Shown: in pieces, positions 1 through 11,009 of the stretch | How the letters are laid out: every line of letters starts with the position of its first letter | Position numbering within the stretch: position 1 is the first letter of the stretch | Position numbers and translations under genes: made by a program | From: Linyphia triangularis | Lineage: Eukaryota; Arthropoda; Arachnida; Araneae; Linyphiidae | Reading direction: 5' to 3' | DNA length: 64,000 nt | NCBI GenBank assembly: GCA_963978545.1 | Contig: OZ021732.1 | Location: 24,872,688 to 24,936,687, forward strand | The notes under the pieces: model-generated | Seen by the model: the letters and a program-made list of their open reading frames with translations, nothing else | What the model was told of the DNA's origin: nothing | The model's database searches: none

Positions 1-36
1 ACAAGACATGTACAAAACAAATTGGGATGGCAACAT

Positions 37-150
37 TTATAGGAAAACCCACCACAGAATAAATATTAAAACCACTACTAGGAAGGAACATACTGCCTCT
101 AATGCGTATGTATTTTGGCTGTCCTTCTTGAATCTAGTCAGCAGTGTATT
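37..150 (-). CDS. candidate terminal exon of a membrane protein (partial gene)
   Basis: Read on the minus strand, a pyrimidine-rich tract ending in CAG (about 151-170) is followed by 37 in-frame codons and a TAA stop at 37-39. The peptide starts NTLLTRFKKDSQNTYALEA and ends in a hydrophobic segment of about 18 residues (VCSFLVVVLIFILWWVFL) that runs right up to the stop. That is the layout of a C-terminal transmembrane anchor, with a basic and polar stretch just before it. The exon begins in phase 0. Upstream exons would lie at higher coordinates, but none was found before the foldback repeat at 300-780. I do not recognise the family. A chance ORF with a fortuitous acceptor is the main alternative. 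The rest of the 3' UTR lies outside the window. Confidence 0.35.
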   Translation of the reverse strand, partial: NTLLTRFKKDSQNTYALEAVCSFLVVVLIFILWWVFL

Positions 151-299
151 CTGAAAAAGAAAAGACAAATGTTAGATACATGAAATAACCTTATTTAAAA
201 TAAAGTAGACAGAAATGATATAGATGGAACCATTGCCAATTGTGTAAACCGTTTTTTAAAGACGGTTTTACCAATTTTTCAAAGACCAGATTTGTGCAT

Positions 300-780
300 A
301 TATGTTTGATCATTAAATTAAGAATACTATCTTAAACTTTGAAACGCAAATTCTCCTTTAGTATTGTCTGTGTGACGATTGAAAGTTTAGGTACCTCATC
401 GAATATCATTGTGAAAATATTATATAACGTAAGAGAAATGCTAATAGATATGAATATATTGGTCAGCCGGGGGAAAAATGACCGAAACTGTTCGAAAATC
501 GACTTTAAATGAGTTGAACTAGATCCGATAGCCAAATGTGTCAGAATATGCCAAATAATGAGCATTCTTTTTCATCTGGTAACCCACCTCTCTTTAATTT
601 CCAATTAAGAATGGAGTAGACGATATAAATATTACGCCAATGATAATTATTTTTGTGTAAGTGTTTGTGGAAGGATACAGGCGATTTAATTTCTCTTGTG
701 CCAAAAACTTGTATCTTTTAAAAGTGAGCCAATTTGGCGATACATATTACGTCACTGAAGACGTAATATGTATCGCAAAT
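300..780 (+). repeat. foldback repeat R4, copy 1 (one arm plus hairpin core)
   Basis: This stretch aligns by eye with the copy at 11010-11640. Shared blocks include gtacctcat, gagttgaactadatccga, gccaaat and aayaatgagcatt. It ends in a perfect 17-bp hairpin (737-753 pairs with 760-776, six-base loop actgaa) whose arms contain TACGTC/GACGTA. The second long arm seen in copy 2 is missing here, so this copy is truncated just after the hairpin. Short ORFs across it (for example 332-565 minus) are not conserved between the copies and are not considered genes. Confidence 0.6.
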
Positions 781-1238
781 AAAAACTTTCAATTCATCAT
801 AACATAACGAATCGAAATATTGGCCGCAAATAGCAACAACAATGTACCTTATTTCAAGATTATTTCAACTACAATTCAAAGTTGTAAATTAAATTAATAT
901 TAATCCCTGGAGACCCAAGGCTATTTGAATACAGGTTGGTTCGTATTTAACGTTAAAAAAAAATTGCCAGGAAAATCTGGATGATGCCATGCAGTGATTG
1001 TCCTGGGAGGGTTAAAGATGAGACAATTTTATCTTTTAACCACCCTGTGTTTCCAATGTTTGGGACAATAGCTCCCGCCAGATAATCTGGTAGGTGGCGG
1101 TCGTTATAAAAACGAAACTCGTTGTTTAGAATAGAGGTGTTAAATGCAGGAAATTGTCATCCAGAAACGTTACAAAACAGGAAATGAGGATGTTTTCTCT
1201 CCTGGAAATCCCTATGGAAAATCGGGCTAGTCTCATCT
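781..1238. other. no recognised feature
   Basis: AT-rich sequence with no convincing ORF, RNA gene or repeat pair. A short stretch near 1079-1100 (cgccagataatctg) resembles the SINE-A tail but is too short to call. Confidence 0.5.
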
Positions 1239-1251
1239 CCTTGGCAACAGA

Positions 1252-1396
1252 CCTAGACCGCGAGGTCGTGGGTTCGAGTCCCGTGTTAGGCATGGGTTTT
1301 TGTAAATGTATGTTGGCTTGTCTAATGACGAATGTTTCGGCGCATTATAGCCTCGTGTTGCTGACGGCGCCAGATAATCTGAATACAACCAACCAA
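1252..1396 (+). mobile_element. tRNA-derived SINE-A, copy 1, 5'-truncated
   Basis: It carries the box-B-like ggttcgagtcccgtgttagg followed by the family body (tgtatgttggcttgtctaat, gcgcattatag, ggcgccagataatctg) and the tail caaccaacc. The tRNA-like 5' half (box A) is missing, a typical 5' truncation. A 13-bp direct repeat, ccttggcaacaga, flanks it (1239-1251 and 1397-1409), as expected for LINE-mediated insertion. The ORF at 1154-1489 runs through the SINE and is incidental. Confidence 0.9.
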
Positions 1397-1409
1397 CCTT
1401 GGCAACAGA

Positions 1410-3655
1410 TAATGCTAGATATCGTGGCGAGAGCCATTCTTGTGATAGATAGACAGTACCGAAAGTTTTTGTGTGAGGGTGTGTATTGAAAATTAAGGGA
1501 AAATTTCTAATCTACTTTTGGATACAGAATACATAAAAAGAAATATATAAATATAAAAACGATTTCTTTGATTGCATGACTTAATTAAAACCCATGAATT
1601 TATTTTCCATGTGATTACGATTTCTTGTTCTCTACTGAAAATGTTTAAAGTTTGCTTGACTTGACCAACTCTCATATGAGAAGAAATAACACAGGTTACG
1701 AACTTAGAAGGCTGTGAGTTAAGAATATAGAGAATAAGACAGCAAATGAATGTCGCAATTGTCCCCCCCCTCTCCAATTGCCACTACTGGGCAAAAATAA
1801 GAAAACGCTATTATTTTGACACTCCCCATGGTTTTAGTACTTTTTGATACCAAATCATCTCACCCTGTTCATTTTTTTTGTTTTTGTTTTTTGTCTCGGA
1901 TGTGGTCTAATTTAAATTTGTTCCATCCAAAGTTGAAGGGGGTCGCCCTCTCACTTCTCTCATGTCTTATAAAAACACAAATTAGAAGCGTATGTTCAAG
2001 AGTTCCAAATATATTTTAGAAAAACCAGAAAAGGAGATTAAAGAGAACCAGAAAAAAAAAAAGAAAAGAAAAAACAACAAAAAAAACAACAACACGGTAA
2101 TATGCGTCCGATAATATGATTGGCTTGGTATTTACGATATTTCCAAAAAAATATTACCACGTTGACTAATTTGCAACAAACCAATATTGCCAATTTTGAT
2201 GAAGATTATTCAATAGAATTCCCACGAACACAACGTTAAATAGAACGCCGCATCTTTATTTAAAAAAAAAAAAAAAAAAATCAGTAAAATGAATTTGTCT
2301 CGTAGATGAACAACCCCAAGAAAAACGAAGCTAAAACGACCCATAATTCGGTAAATATGTATGGATGGGTAAGTGGGGAGGAATGATTCAATGTTCCATG
2401 TTCGAAATGGAGTCTGCTCGTGAGGGGGGCCTTAGCATCGATTTTGTTAGGGGGCGAAGGGAAAATCGATGGACATCCAACAGAGCATCCAGCGAACTTC
2501 GCAACATCTAACGGGACGGTTCATAGCTTATGGATGCCACTGGATGTAGCGAAAGGTCACTGGTTGACTGAAGAGTACCAAACATCATTCATAATGGCGC
2601 AGCGATATTGGTTGGGGGCGTAAAAAAATTGTTGGAAATTATTATGTAATGGAAAGCGCTCCCGATGATTAGTCATCTAAAATATTTATCAATTCAATCA
2701 GAAGCTTAACACACTGTTGTTCGCCCTCGACTCTTTTTGATTTTTTTTGTTGTTGTATAGGGCTGATTCTTGAAAAGTAACAAGGCTTATATGAACTGTG
2801 CAGCAACAACATTTAAACCATATTCTAAAAAATTAAATCACTAACTAAAACGAAACGAATACCAAGAAATTAATCCTCGACTGTGAAGTGCGAATGAAAA
2901 AGTTAATACTTAACAAGTACATAATGAATCCACTAAAGAATTATGCAAGCGATATACCTTTATCTTTCTATCATTGAGCTAATAATGAAAAATAACAATA
3001 CATAGATTATCACACACTTTCCACACTCTAGAAGTTTATATTTGTACCCCGGAAGTAAAGGACACCATGTCACATTTTTGTATTTGTTCAGGAGAGTCAA
3101 TTTTCCATAACTTGGAGCTATTAAAATTTGTTTCTTCGTTACTTATAGAAACAGCTTAATAAAAGTTTTTCACATTGGTATTTGCATTTATAAGTAATTG
3201 GAAGCATTGATCATAAGTATTTATTTATGACAATTAATAATAATATAATAAAAAAAAAAATGGACATGGTATCCCTTACCTCCAGGGTACAGATATATAA
3301 AATAGTATAAGTGAAGGAGACATACACCATATTTTAAATGTTAAGTGTATCCGAGTCAAGAACTTAAATCGTCGTCATGGCAACTAAAGAACTTTTTATT
3401 CAAAGAGACGGAGAGAGATCAGCAACGCAGTGATTTCCAGACAAGTAAAATATGAAGTGACAAGTCGAACAGGAATATTCGCCTTTTATAGGCCATCAAA
3501 GTAACAAATGCACAACAGTCATGGAACGACCTTATAACTAGTTTGTACTAGTTTAGACTGGTGAAATCCAGCTCTATCCATGGAACATCGCACTGAAAGT
3601 CGGATTAAGGTCGGTAACACAAGAAAAGGCTTATCTCTATATATATATAAGGCAA
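1410..3655. other. no recognised gene; poly-A tracts and one GC-richer block
   Basis: Mostly AT-rich, with poly-A tracts at about 2050-2090 and 2262-2280. Positions 2410-2625 are clearly richer in GC and hold a 67-codon ORF on the plus strand (2420-2623) with no recognisable motif. This could be an exon relic or a piece of a mobile element. Nothing else was identified. Confidence 0.4.
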
Positions 3656-3659
3656 AGGC

Positions 3660-3708
3660 CTCACTCACTCACTGACTCACTCACTCATTCACTGACTCAC
3701 TCATCACT
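3660..3708 (+). repeat. short TCAC/TGAC simple repeat
   Basis: Degenerate repetition of cactcactcactgactcact directly precedes the 148-bp tandem array and follows a short tatatatata tract. It may mark the edge of a mobile element that carries the array. Confidence 0.7.
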
Positions 3709-5400
3709 AATTCTCCCACTTCCCACATAGTCAAAATTCTGAAAATCGGCACAAATATCAACAATGGTAAAAATAGAAAAAGTAAGCTATTCCGATCACG
3801 ATTAACCCACTTTAAGGGGTCGAAAAGGGGTTAAACGTTCCAAACGAGGGACATTCGAATATCCCACTTCCCATTTGGTCACAACTCTGAAAATCGGCAC
3901 AAATATCAACAATGATAAAAATAGAAAAAGTAAGCTACTCCGATCTCGATTAACTCATTTTAAGGGGTCGAAAAAGGGGTTAAACGTTCCAAACGAGAGA
4001 CATTCGAATATCCCACTTCCCATTTGGTCACAACTCTGAAAATCGGCACAAATATCAACAATCCTAAAAATAGAAAAAGTAAGCAACTCCGATCTTAATT
4101 AACCCATTTTAAGGGGTCGAAAAAGGGTTAAACGTTCCAAAAGAGGGACATTCGAATATCCCATTTGGTCACAACTCTGAAAATCGGCACAAATATCAAC
4201 AATGGTAAAAATAGAAAAAGTAAGCTACTCCGATCTCGATTAACCCATTTTAAGGGGTCGAAAAAGGGGTTAAACGTTCCAAACGGGGGACATTCGAATA
4301 TCCCACTTCCCATTTGGTCACAACTCTGAAAATCGGCACAAATATCAACAATGGTAAAAATAGAAAAATCATTCTATTCCGACCTAGGTTAACCCATTTT
4401 AAGGGGTGGAAAAGGGGTTAAACGTTCCAAAGGAGGGATATTCGAATGTACCACTTCCCATTTGGTCACAACTCTGAAAATAGGCACAAATGTCAACAAA
4501 GACAGACATAGAAAAATTAAGCTATTCCGAGCTTGATTAACACTTTAAGGGGTGGAAAAGGAGTTAAACGTTCCAAACTCAAATATCCCACTCCCCATAT
4601 AGTCACAATTCTGAAAATTGGGGCAAATGTCAACAAAAATAAACATAGAACAAGCAAGCTATTCCGATCTCGGTTAATCCACGCTTAGGGGTCGAAAAGG
4701 ATTTAAACGTTCCAAACGAGGGATATTCGAACATTCTACTTCCCATTTCGTCGCAATTCTTAAAATTGGTATGAATGCCAATCAAGATAAACATAGACAA
4801 GTAAGCCATTCCGATCTCGATTAACCCACTTAAGGGTTGGAAAAGGCGTTAAACGTTCCAAAAGAGAGATATTCGAATGTTCCACTTCCCATTTTGTCAC
4901 AACTTTGAAAATTTGTACAAATGTCAAAAAAGATAAACATAGAAAAAGTAAGCTCTTCCGTTCTCGATTAACCTACTTTATGGAGTCGAAAAGGGGTTAA
5001 ATGTTCCAAACGAGGGATATCCGAATGTTCCTCTTCCAATGTAGTCATAATTCTGATATTTGGTGCAAATGTTAAAAGGACAAATTTTAAAAAAAAATAA
5101 GTTATTCCAATATCGATTAATGAATTTTTAAGGGATGAAAAGTCGACGCAACATTGAAACTATACGAGGATTATTTTAATGTCTCAATTCCAATACAGCT
5201 ACTACTTCGAAATTTAGAATAAAGAGCAAACTTAAACACAATAAACTATTTCAATCTCGATTACGTAATTAAAAGGGTCCGAAGGAAATTAAACGTTCTA
5301 AACGAGGGATATTCAAATGCCTCTTTCCAATATAGTATTCACAATTATAAATTTCGTTAAAATTGTCAACAAAGGAAAGTTTCTATTTTGATAAATCAAT
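3709..5400 (+). repeat. tandem array, about 12 units of about 148 bp
   Basis: Each unit begins with a variant of tcccacttcccatttggtca, followed by actctgaaaatcggcacaaa, tatcaacaatggtaaaaata, gatctcgattaacccatttt and aaggggtcgaaaa...gttaaacgttcc. Unit starts fall near 3713, 3860, 4011, 4159, 4300, 4451, 4586, 4736, 4880, 5030, 5180 and 5318. The units at 3860-4450 are nearly identical. Divergence grows steadily to the right until the last units are barely recognisable. No unit holds a long ORF. The minus ORF at 4128-4313 is a by-product of the repeat. Confidence 0.95.
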
Positions 5401-5449
5401 TTGTCGGGATCGAAATGGATGCAAACGTCTGAAATGTAGAATACGTAAA

Positions 5450-5466
5450 GGGGGGGGGGGGGGGGG
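5450..5466 (+). repeat. poly-G run (17)
   Basis: An uninterrupted run of 17 G just right of the tandem array. It is the longest of about ten G/C homopolymers in the window. Confidence 0.95.
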
Positions 5467-5567
5467 TCTTTTGATCGCTAAACACATAACTTAGTTTCTA
5501 AAATTTGGCGCTTGTCTGGTTTTTACATATCTAATTTTAAAAAAGTTCTCGAGCAAATGGTTGGACG

Positions 5568-7023
5568 TTAAGGTAGTAGTCTGGTAACTTATGCCTATTT
5601 TCATGACTTCTTTGGAGGGTGGTTTTTTATAGGAAAATAAAAATGAATTATCTTGAATATTTAGAGTGTTTTTATTTACATATTGAAAATATCAAAAAAA
5701 AATTATTTGAAAAAATTTAATAGTTTATTACTATTATTATTGTCACTCGAAGTTGGAACCTTAAAAAAAATGCACGTGGGTGGCCCGGGTGATTTTGGCT
5801 CTTGATGTTATCTGAAATCAAATATTCTTGATTATTCTTAATCTATAGACATGTCATTCTGGTCGGAACTACTGAAGTTAAATTTCAAGGGTAAATAACA
5901 AAATGGCGGACTTTGAAAAAAAAGTCCTTTAATTTTAGCAAAGAAAGGGTTGTAAAATAAAAAGTTAGGGGTAAAAAAAATTCTCGTTAGTACAGACAAG
6001 AACTATAAGTGTGTAGAACAGCCTGTTAAAATTTGAAAGCAATCGGTTCAGTAGAAAAAAAGTTAGGACCCGGGCCGACCAGAAAAACAATGTTTTGAGA
6101 AAAACGCGCTGAAGCATCTTAGATGCTTACGTGTCAACGTACGATCAAATACTAACAGAGTACTGTGAATTTTAACTTAAATATACTTTAAAATAAATAT
6201 ATATTATATATACATAAATATATATATAAATATATATAATAGAATAACAGAGTCAACCCAGGTATAAAAAATGCGCGCAAACAATAGAAGGGTCCAAGCG
6301 GTTGCAGCTGCCGGTCGACCTTAAAGGTTGGACTCCGAGGCGCTCTAGGAAACTCGTTATAACTCCCGAAATATTTCGAATTTCTGTCTGAAATTTTCAC
6401 AGTATATTCTCAAGACATTGTACTTTCAAATTAACACTTTAAATCCCAACCCGCCCTATACCGCCTTGTAGAGAATTTCCCAGCTAACCGCCTTTCGGGC
6501 GGCTGCAGGGGTAAACGTATATTTCCAAGTGAGGGGAACTGCCCTGCCTTAGTTGTTTAAAGCGTGACGGTCCTCAACAATAGGCTATTGTGGGGCATGT
6601 AGAGGGGAGACATGGATTTAAAGTACTCAATGTCAAACTGCCCCACCCTTTGGACATGGAGTAAGATAGTCAGGGACTTTTCTTTTATGCGAATCTTGTC
6701 ATGTACTTAGCGGTGGCGTTTGTTTCATTGATAAGACGCCAACTAAATTCTCTGACATATCAAGCAGATGACCCAACGCACACCCCTATTGCAGGCTGTA
6801 TACATATAGTAATGATCTTTTAATGGTCGACAGTGACCCCCCACAGCAATCCCAGGAGTGGCAGACAGGAGAACGAGTTGGGCGAGTTCATTTCCAGTTT
6901 TTATGAATGGAAAGTCATCGGGGTTTTGTGAAACCCACAACGCTGACTCCATGGGATTTAAAGGGTTAAGCACAAAAAAAAATTTCGATTTTTTGAACCC
7001 AAGTTACCAGACTACTACCTTAA
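5568..7023 (+). mobile_element. TTAA-flanked DNA transposon, non-autonomous (Kolobok- or piggyBac-like)
   Basis: The 19-bp sequence ggtagtagtctggtaactt directly follows TTAA at 5568-5571. Its exact reverse complement directly precedes TTAA at 7020-7023. TTAA target duplications are known for the piggyBac and Kolobok superfamilies. The termini start GGTAGTAG rather than the CCC usual in piggyBac, so Kolobok-like is preferred. The 1.45-kb interior has an AT-rich left half and a GC-richer right half (about 6430-6950), but no intact ORF. The ORFs at 6743-6973 (minus) and 6858-7115 (plus) are short and unrecognised; the second crosses the element boundary. Confidence 0.75.
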
Positions 7024-8154
7024 ATAACTTCCGAGGTATTGAAATCAAGAAAAACTCCAAGGAAAAGCGATTGAAGGAGAGAAAAAGTAATATTTTGGCA
7101 ACACGTGACAGATAGTTCTCATGTTAAATCTTTGAGAGATGACATCAAGTTGTTACCAATAAATCATCTAATGAGAAAGATGCCCTAATGCTTTAAAAGG
7201 TTACGGAATTTTGATCATTTCATCTAGGTGGTAACCAATTGCAAGTGGCCAGTTATGAACCACAATGAATAAACCTTAGTTGAAAGAATTTTGAATAGGG
7301 ATGGGAAGAGACAAATTTCCCTCCTCGTTCTAAATCGATGTCCCCTCCCCCCCCCAAAAAAAAAAAACTAAGACAAGTTTGCAAAGTAATGATTCATTAA
7401 TTTACTATATTAATAATGCAAGATCCTTGCAAACTTGGCTGTTATTTGATCGTAGCAGAGATTTGGCACACAATGAAAAAAAAAAAAAGTTTTTTCTCCT
7501 ATTAAAAATAAAAGAGAGGCAAGTCACTAGACTAATCCTGTCATAAAATGATAGGTTTAGGCATCGGATTTGAATTCCAACTTTCCCTCCTTACCCACAC
7601 ACACCGCTGTTTACCCAATTGACTGTCGATTCACTATGAAGTAGTTCATAAATGACCACTTAAAGATGTCACAACTGAGATCAAATGACTGACCACTTGT
7701 TCCATCAGCTTCTGGGGTATAATAATAATAGTTTGGGCGCTAAGATGCTTGGCTTGTACACGAGGAGTTCGGTCTTCAATTCAGTTTTTCGTGCATTAGT
7801 ATATTTTCTGTTAATTTATTTTTAAACAAGTAACTCTGGATACTCTTAAAAATTAGTGAATTCTACTTACTTTAAATTACCTAGTTTGAAAAGGGTGTGC
7901 GTTTAAAAATGTATTAGTTCTAATTTGATGATGTTTGAGTAATCAATTTGAAAGAAAATGAGTGCTTATCAAATAATCAATTTTATGTCACACATCCATG
8001 AGGAAAGTGATTTAACTAAATATTCTTCACTTTTGGGTTAAAGTGGTGCACAAAGTAACGGACTGCATGGACTTGAAGGCCATGAGCATTAAATAGGTCA
8101 TTAAATAGATTAAGAAGTTACGACTGTCTATTTCTGCCACTTAAAAAGTGCCTA
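7024..8154. other. no recognised gene
   Basis: AT-rich, with a C-run then A-run near 7335-7370 and a poly-A tract near 7480. Around 7735-7800 there is a faint tRNA-like stretch (gcgctaagatgcttggc, then agttcggtcttcaattc) that might be an old SINE head, too weak to call. Confidence 0.4.
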
Positions 8155-8397
8155 ACATAGCCATATACGTCTCGTAATTTTGAACATCTAGAAGAATAAG
8201 AGATCGAAATCTTCTAGTGTAAACCCCTCTCTCCGACCCCACCACACCAACGAGAGGACATTGATGCCACGACGGATTTAGTGTGCACCAGCCCCCATCA
8301 GGTAAACATCGATCCTTGGCGGCCGTCGGAGACCGAATCCACAATCCTCCGATCATGAACTCTATACTCTAACTAACAGGCTAGCGAGGCCCTGACC
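8155..8397 (-). mobile_element. tRNA-derived SINE-C, copy 1
   Basis: Read on the minus strand it starts ggtcagggcctcgctagcct with an A-box-like ctagcctgttagttagagt, then a B-box-like gtggattcggtctcc, then a GC-rich body (aaatccgtcgtggcatc, tggtgtggtggggtcgg). The body ends tcaaaattacgagac. The region at 22795-22990 carries the same blocks in the same order, which supports a repeat family distinct from SINE-A and SINE-B. No clear target duplication was found. Confidence 0.65.
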
Positions 8398-8647
8398 ATT
8401 ATATAGGTATTGTGTAGTATTGCTGTCGTTCAATTTGAGTTAATGCTGTCGTGCAAAATGCACGTGCACTTGCTATCAGCAACTCCAGAATAAGACGAGG
8501 CCTACTAAGCTGAAATGCAGTAACTCCACTGAAATGGGGAATGGATACGTTTTTGCGATCGTAAGATGCGTAGAAACTTTTGGGAAGTATGATATACGCA
8601 TCTGGGGTATTTATAACACTGGACTGACAGTGACTCCGTAGATATTG

Positions 8648-8829
8648 GCCGACCAAACGGTATAGTGGTTAGCGTGCTAGCTTTTAGACCGCCGCGAGGT
8701 TAAGGGTTCGAGTCCCGTGTTAGGCATGGGTGTTTGTAAATGTATGTTGGCTTGTCTAATGACGAATGTTTCGGCGCATTATAGCCCTCGTGTTGCTGAA
8801 GGCGCCAGATAATCTGAATACAACCAACC
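8648..8829 (+). mobile_element. tRNA-derived SINE-A, copy 2, full length
   Basis: A full unit: the tRNA-like head gccgaccaaacggtatagtg with box A (tagtggttagcgtgc), box B (gggttcgagtcccgtg), the family body and the tail caaccaacc. A 12-bp duplication, ccgtagatattg, flanks it (8636-8647 and 8828-8839); its first two bases overlap the tail, so the exact boundary is ambiguous by 2 bp. Small differences from the other copies include an extra ccg in the head and gaaggcgcc for gacggcgcc. Confidence 0.95.
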
Positions 8830-9122
8830 GTAGATATTGTGAGATCCACTTCACACAACTTTATTATTATAGTTATTGAAAGCAATCTTCAAAGTTATCC
8901 TTTGCGAACTGACCGATGACCGTTTTTAGAAGTTAAGTTTATGAAGTGATGAATGAAAGTGATTTGACTGCAAAAAGTTAGGTAATTGATTTTTCATTGA
9001 CAACTTTTATTGGTATACATAAATTATAATACTATTGTTTTACACACCAATAAACAATTGTTATGGACGTTTGATAATGATTGCTTAGGGTGTGTTATTG
9101 TTACAAATCTCAAATCGTGAAC

Positions 9123-9305
9123 GGCCCGCCTGTTGGCTGTGTGGTTTGCGCTCTGGTTTCACATTCCAAAGGTGACGAGTTTGAATCCCGGGTTAGGCAT
9201 GGATGTTCGTTGAGGTTCGGAATCCACGTTAAGTTGTAGGTCCCGACCTGATTAGCCGTTATTGTGCTCAAGTATAAGTCGTTGAGCTATATCTGATGCC
9301 AGAAA
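9123..9305 (+). mobile_element. tRNA-derived SINE-B, copy 1
   Basis: Box-A-like tggctgtgtggtttgcgctc and box-B-like gagtttgaatcccgggttag lead into a body (ggatgttcgttgaggttcgg, aatccacgttaagttgtagg, tcccgacctgattagccgtt) not present in SINE-A. The same body occurs on the minus strand at 46833-46925, so this is a second SINE family. It shares gggttaggcatgga at the head-body junction with SINE-A, which may reflect a similar parental tRNA. Confidence 0.75.
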
Positions 9306-11009
9306 ATCGTCAAAATTTTTAGAAATCATTTCCAGTCAACTAAAAAGCTGTAGATGTGAGCAGCAATTTTGACGATGTTTAGTAAGGAGAATGGAATTTT
9401 TTTTTTTTTTTTTTTTTTTTAAGTAGAAGCTAAAATAAGCATTACTATGTGTATAGTTTTCTAAGTAATACAAGGATATTTTTTCATTTTATGTAAATAT
9501 ATAGCACCAAGAATTTTTCCAATAAAATGATTTTTTGATGGGACATTAAAAATTCATTCGTTGATAACGTTCTTGCATATCTTTAGGTCGTAATGCAACG
9601 ATACAAACGAAGTTAATATTACACCACATTTGGGTCATAAAATGTATCTTCAATAGCTGATTGATGGAGTTAGTGCAATTTTGCTTAACACCAATCAGAA
9701 AATACTAGGTTGGAATGCAGTAACCGCCAATTCAAGGTAAAATTTCTAAAAATCGTATAATTTTATGCATCCATGTTGTAGATCTTTAAAAATGCCCCCT
9801 AGCAACATAAAAAGTTTAAATTGGTGGCCCACAAAAAAGAAACAAAATCGCGTTTTCTGACAAATCACCTCAGGTGGAGTTAATGCATTTCTGCTTAGGA
9901 CGGCAAAAATTTTATTTTCAAAATAAATATTGATAACGATTTTAAAGCGGCAATATAAAAAAAAAAAATCATGATAGGTAGTATAAGCTTGAATCTGGAA
10001 AAACGTCACAAATAAGTTTAAACTTGAAACTGACTTGTGCCAGTTTTCTACCTTCAAGTCCACGCAGTCTGCGACTCTGGCTATCCTTTAATTCAAAAAT
10101 GAAAATTTTTGAGTTGCCTCACTGTCCTCGCGAGCTATATTATTTTCTATTCTATAAAAACACAAATAAAAAATATTTTTCTTACGTACTTAAAACGAGT
10201 ATAAAAACATATTTTTAAAAATACATTCTCGAACTAATCTTGGAATCAATAAAGTATGGCTGCCTCAGCGGTTTTGCTTGAATAATTTCTTTAATTACAT
10301 TTTATTCTGTGGCCTGAAAGCTCAGCTTCTGGGAAATGTCTTATTTCTGTTTTCTTTGAAGGGGAGCTTATTTTCTTCCAATATATCTAAGAAAATTTCC
10401 GGAAAATGGACTCCAAATCATCGGGAGAAAAAGATGACAGCAGTATTTTATCGACCATTCGTATCTTTCTCCTACAATCCAAAGCAGAATGTTCTCTCTC
10501 TCTTTTTTTTTTTTTTTCCTTTTGTGCTGTCTTTACTTTTATTGGGTTACTTCAAGCGAAAATTCACTTTCTTTCAAGCATTTATCTTTTTTACAAATTT
10601 TTATTTTAATATTTAAACAGTATTACTTTTTTTTTTGTGGAAAAAAGAGGTGGGAGGAGGGGGGGGGGGGAACTTTCTGCCTTAGAAGAGATAGAAGGAC
10701 TTGGATTTTTCGGTACCTGATCATAGTTATTTAAATTCTTTGTAGAGAGGGCTTGGTGGAGCTATGCGTGTCAATATGCATTTAAAGGCTTAAATTAAGA
10801 AGATTATTTTTTTTCTTCCTAATAGTATTTTGCCAGTGCTATGCGATTATTAATTTTGATGAAATAAATTTCATAGATTAGGATCAAAGTTTGAAAAGAA
10901 AATAATTTATTTTCAGCATACAAAATTTTAAACAAAATTGCAAATTAAAAAACCCCCACTCTGTCAAAAGATATAATATTTTCATAAAAACATCTTTGAT
11001 TTCTGTGTT
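9306..11009. other. no recognised gene; homopolymer tracts and a short direct repeat
   Basis: Holds a poly-T tract (about 9398-9420), a T-run near 10505 and a G-run near 10660. Two similar 28-bp stretches beginning tggagtta.tgca (about 9665 and 9875) form a diverged direct repeat. Overlapping ORFs at 10278-10734 are low-complexity, phenylalanine-rich translations of T-rich DNA and are not genes. Confidence 0.45.

Noticed and set aside
4128..4313. 61-codon minus ORF
   Set aside because: Translation of the 148-bp tandem array; the reading frame is not kept between units.
3709..5400. Possible CRISPR array from regular repeats
   Set aside because: Units are about 148 bp, similar over their full length, with no unique spacers and no cas genes; the sequence is eukaryotic.
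8648..8725. Functional tRNA gene at SINE-A heads
   Set aside because: A- and B-box-like sequences are present, but the head continues into the SINE body and is repeated in several copies with target duplications; the cloverleaf is not intact.
10278..10734. Three overlapping ORFs rich in Phe and Leu
   Set aside because: Low-complexity translations of T-rich DNA with no motif.
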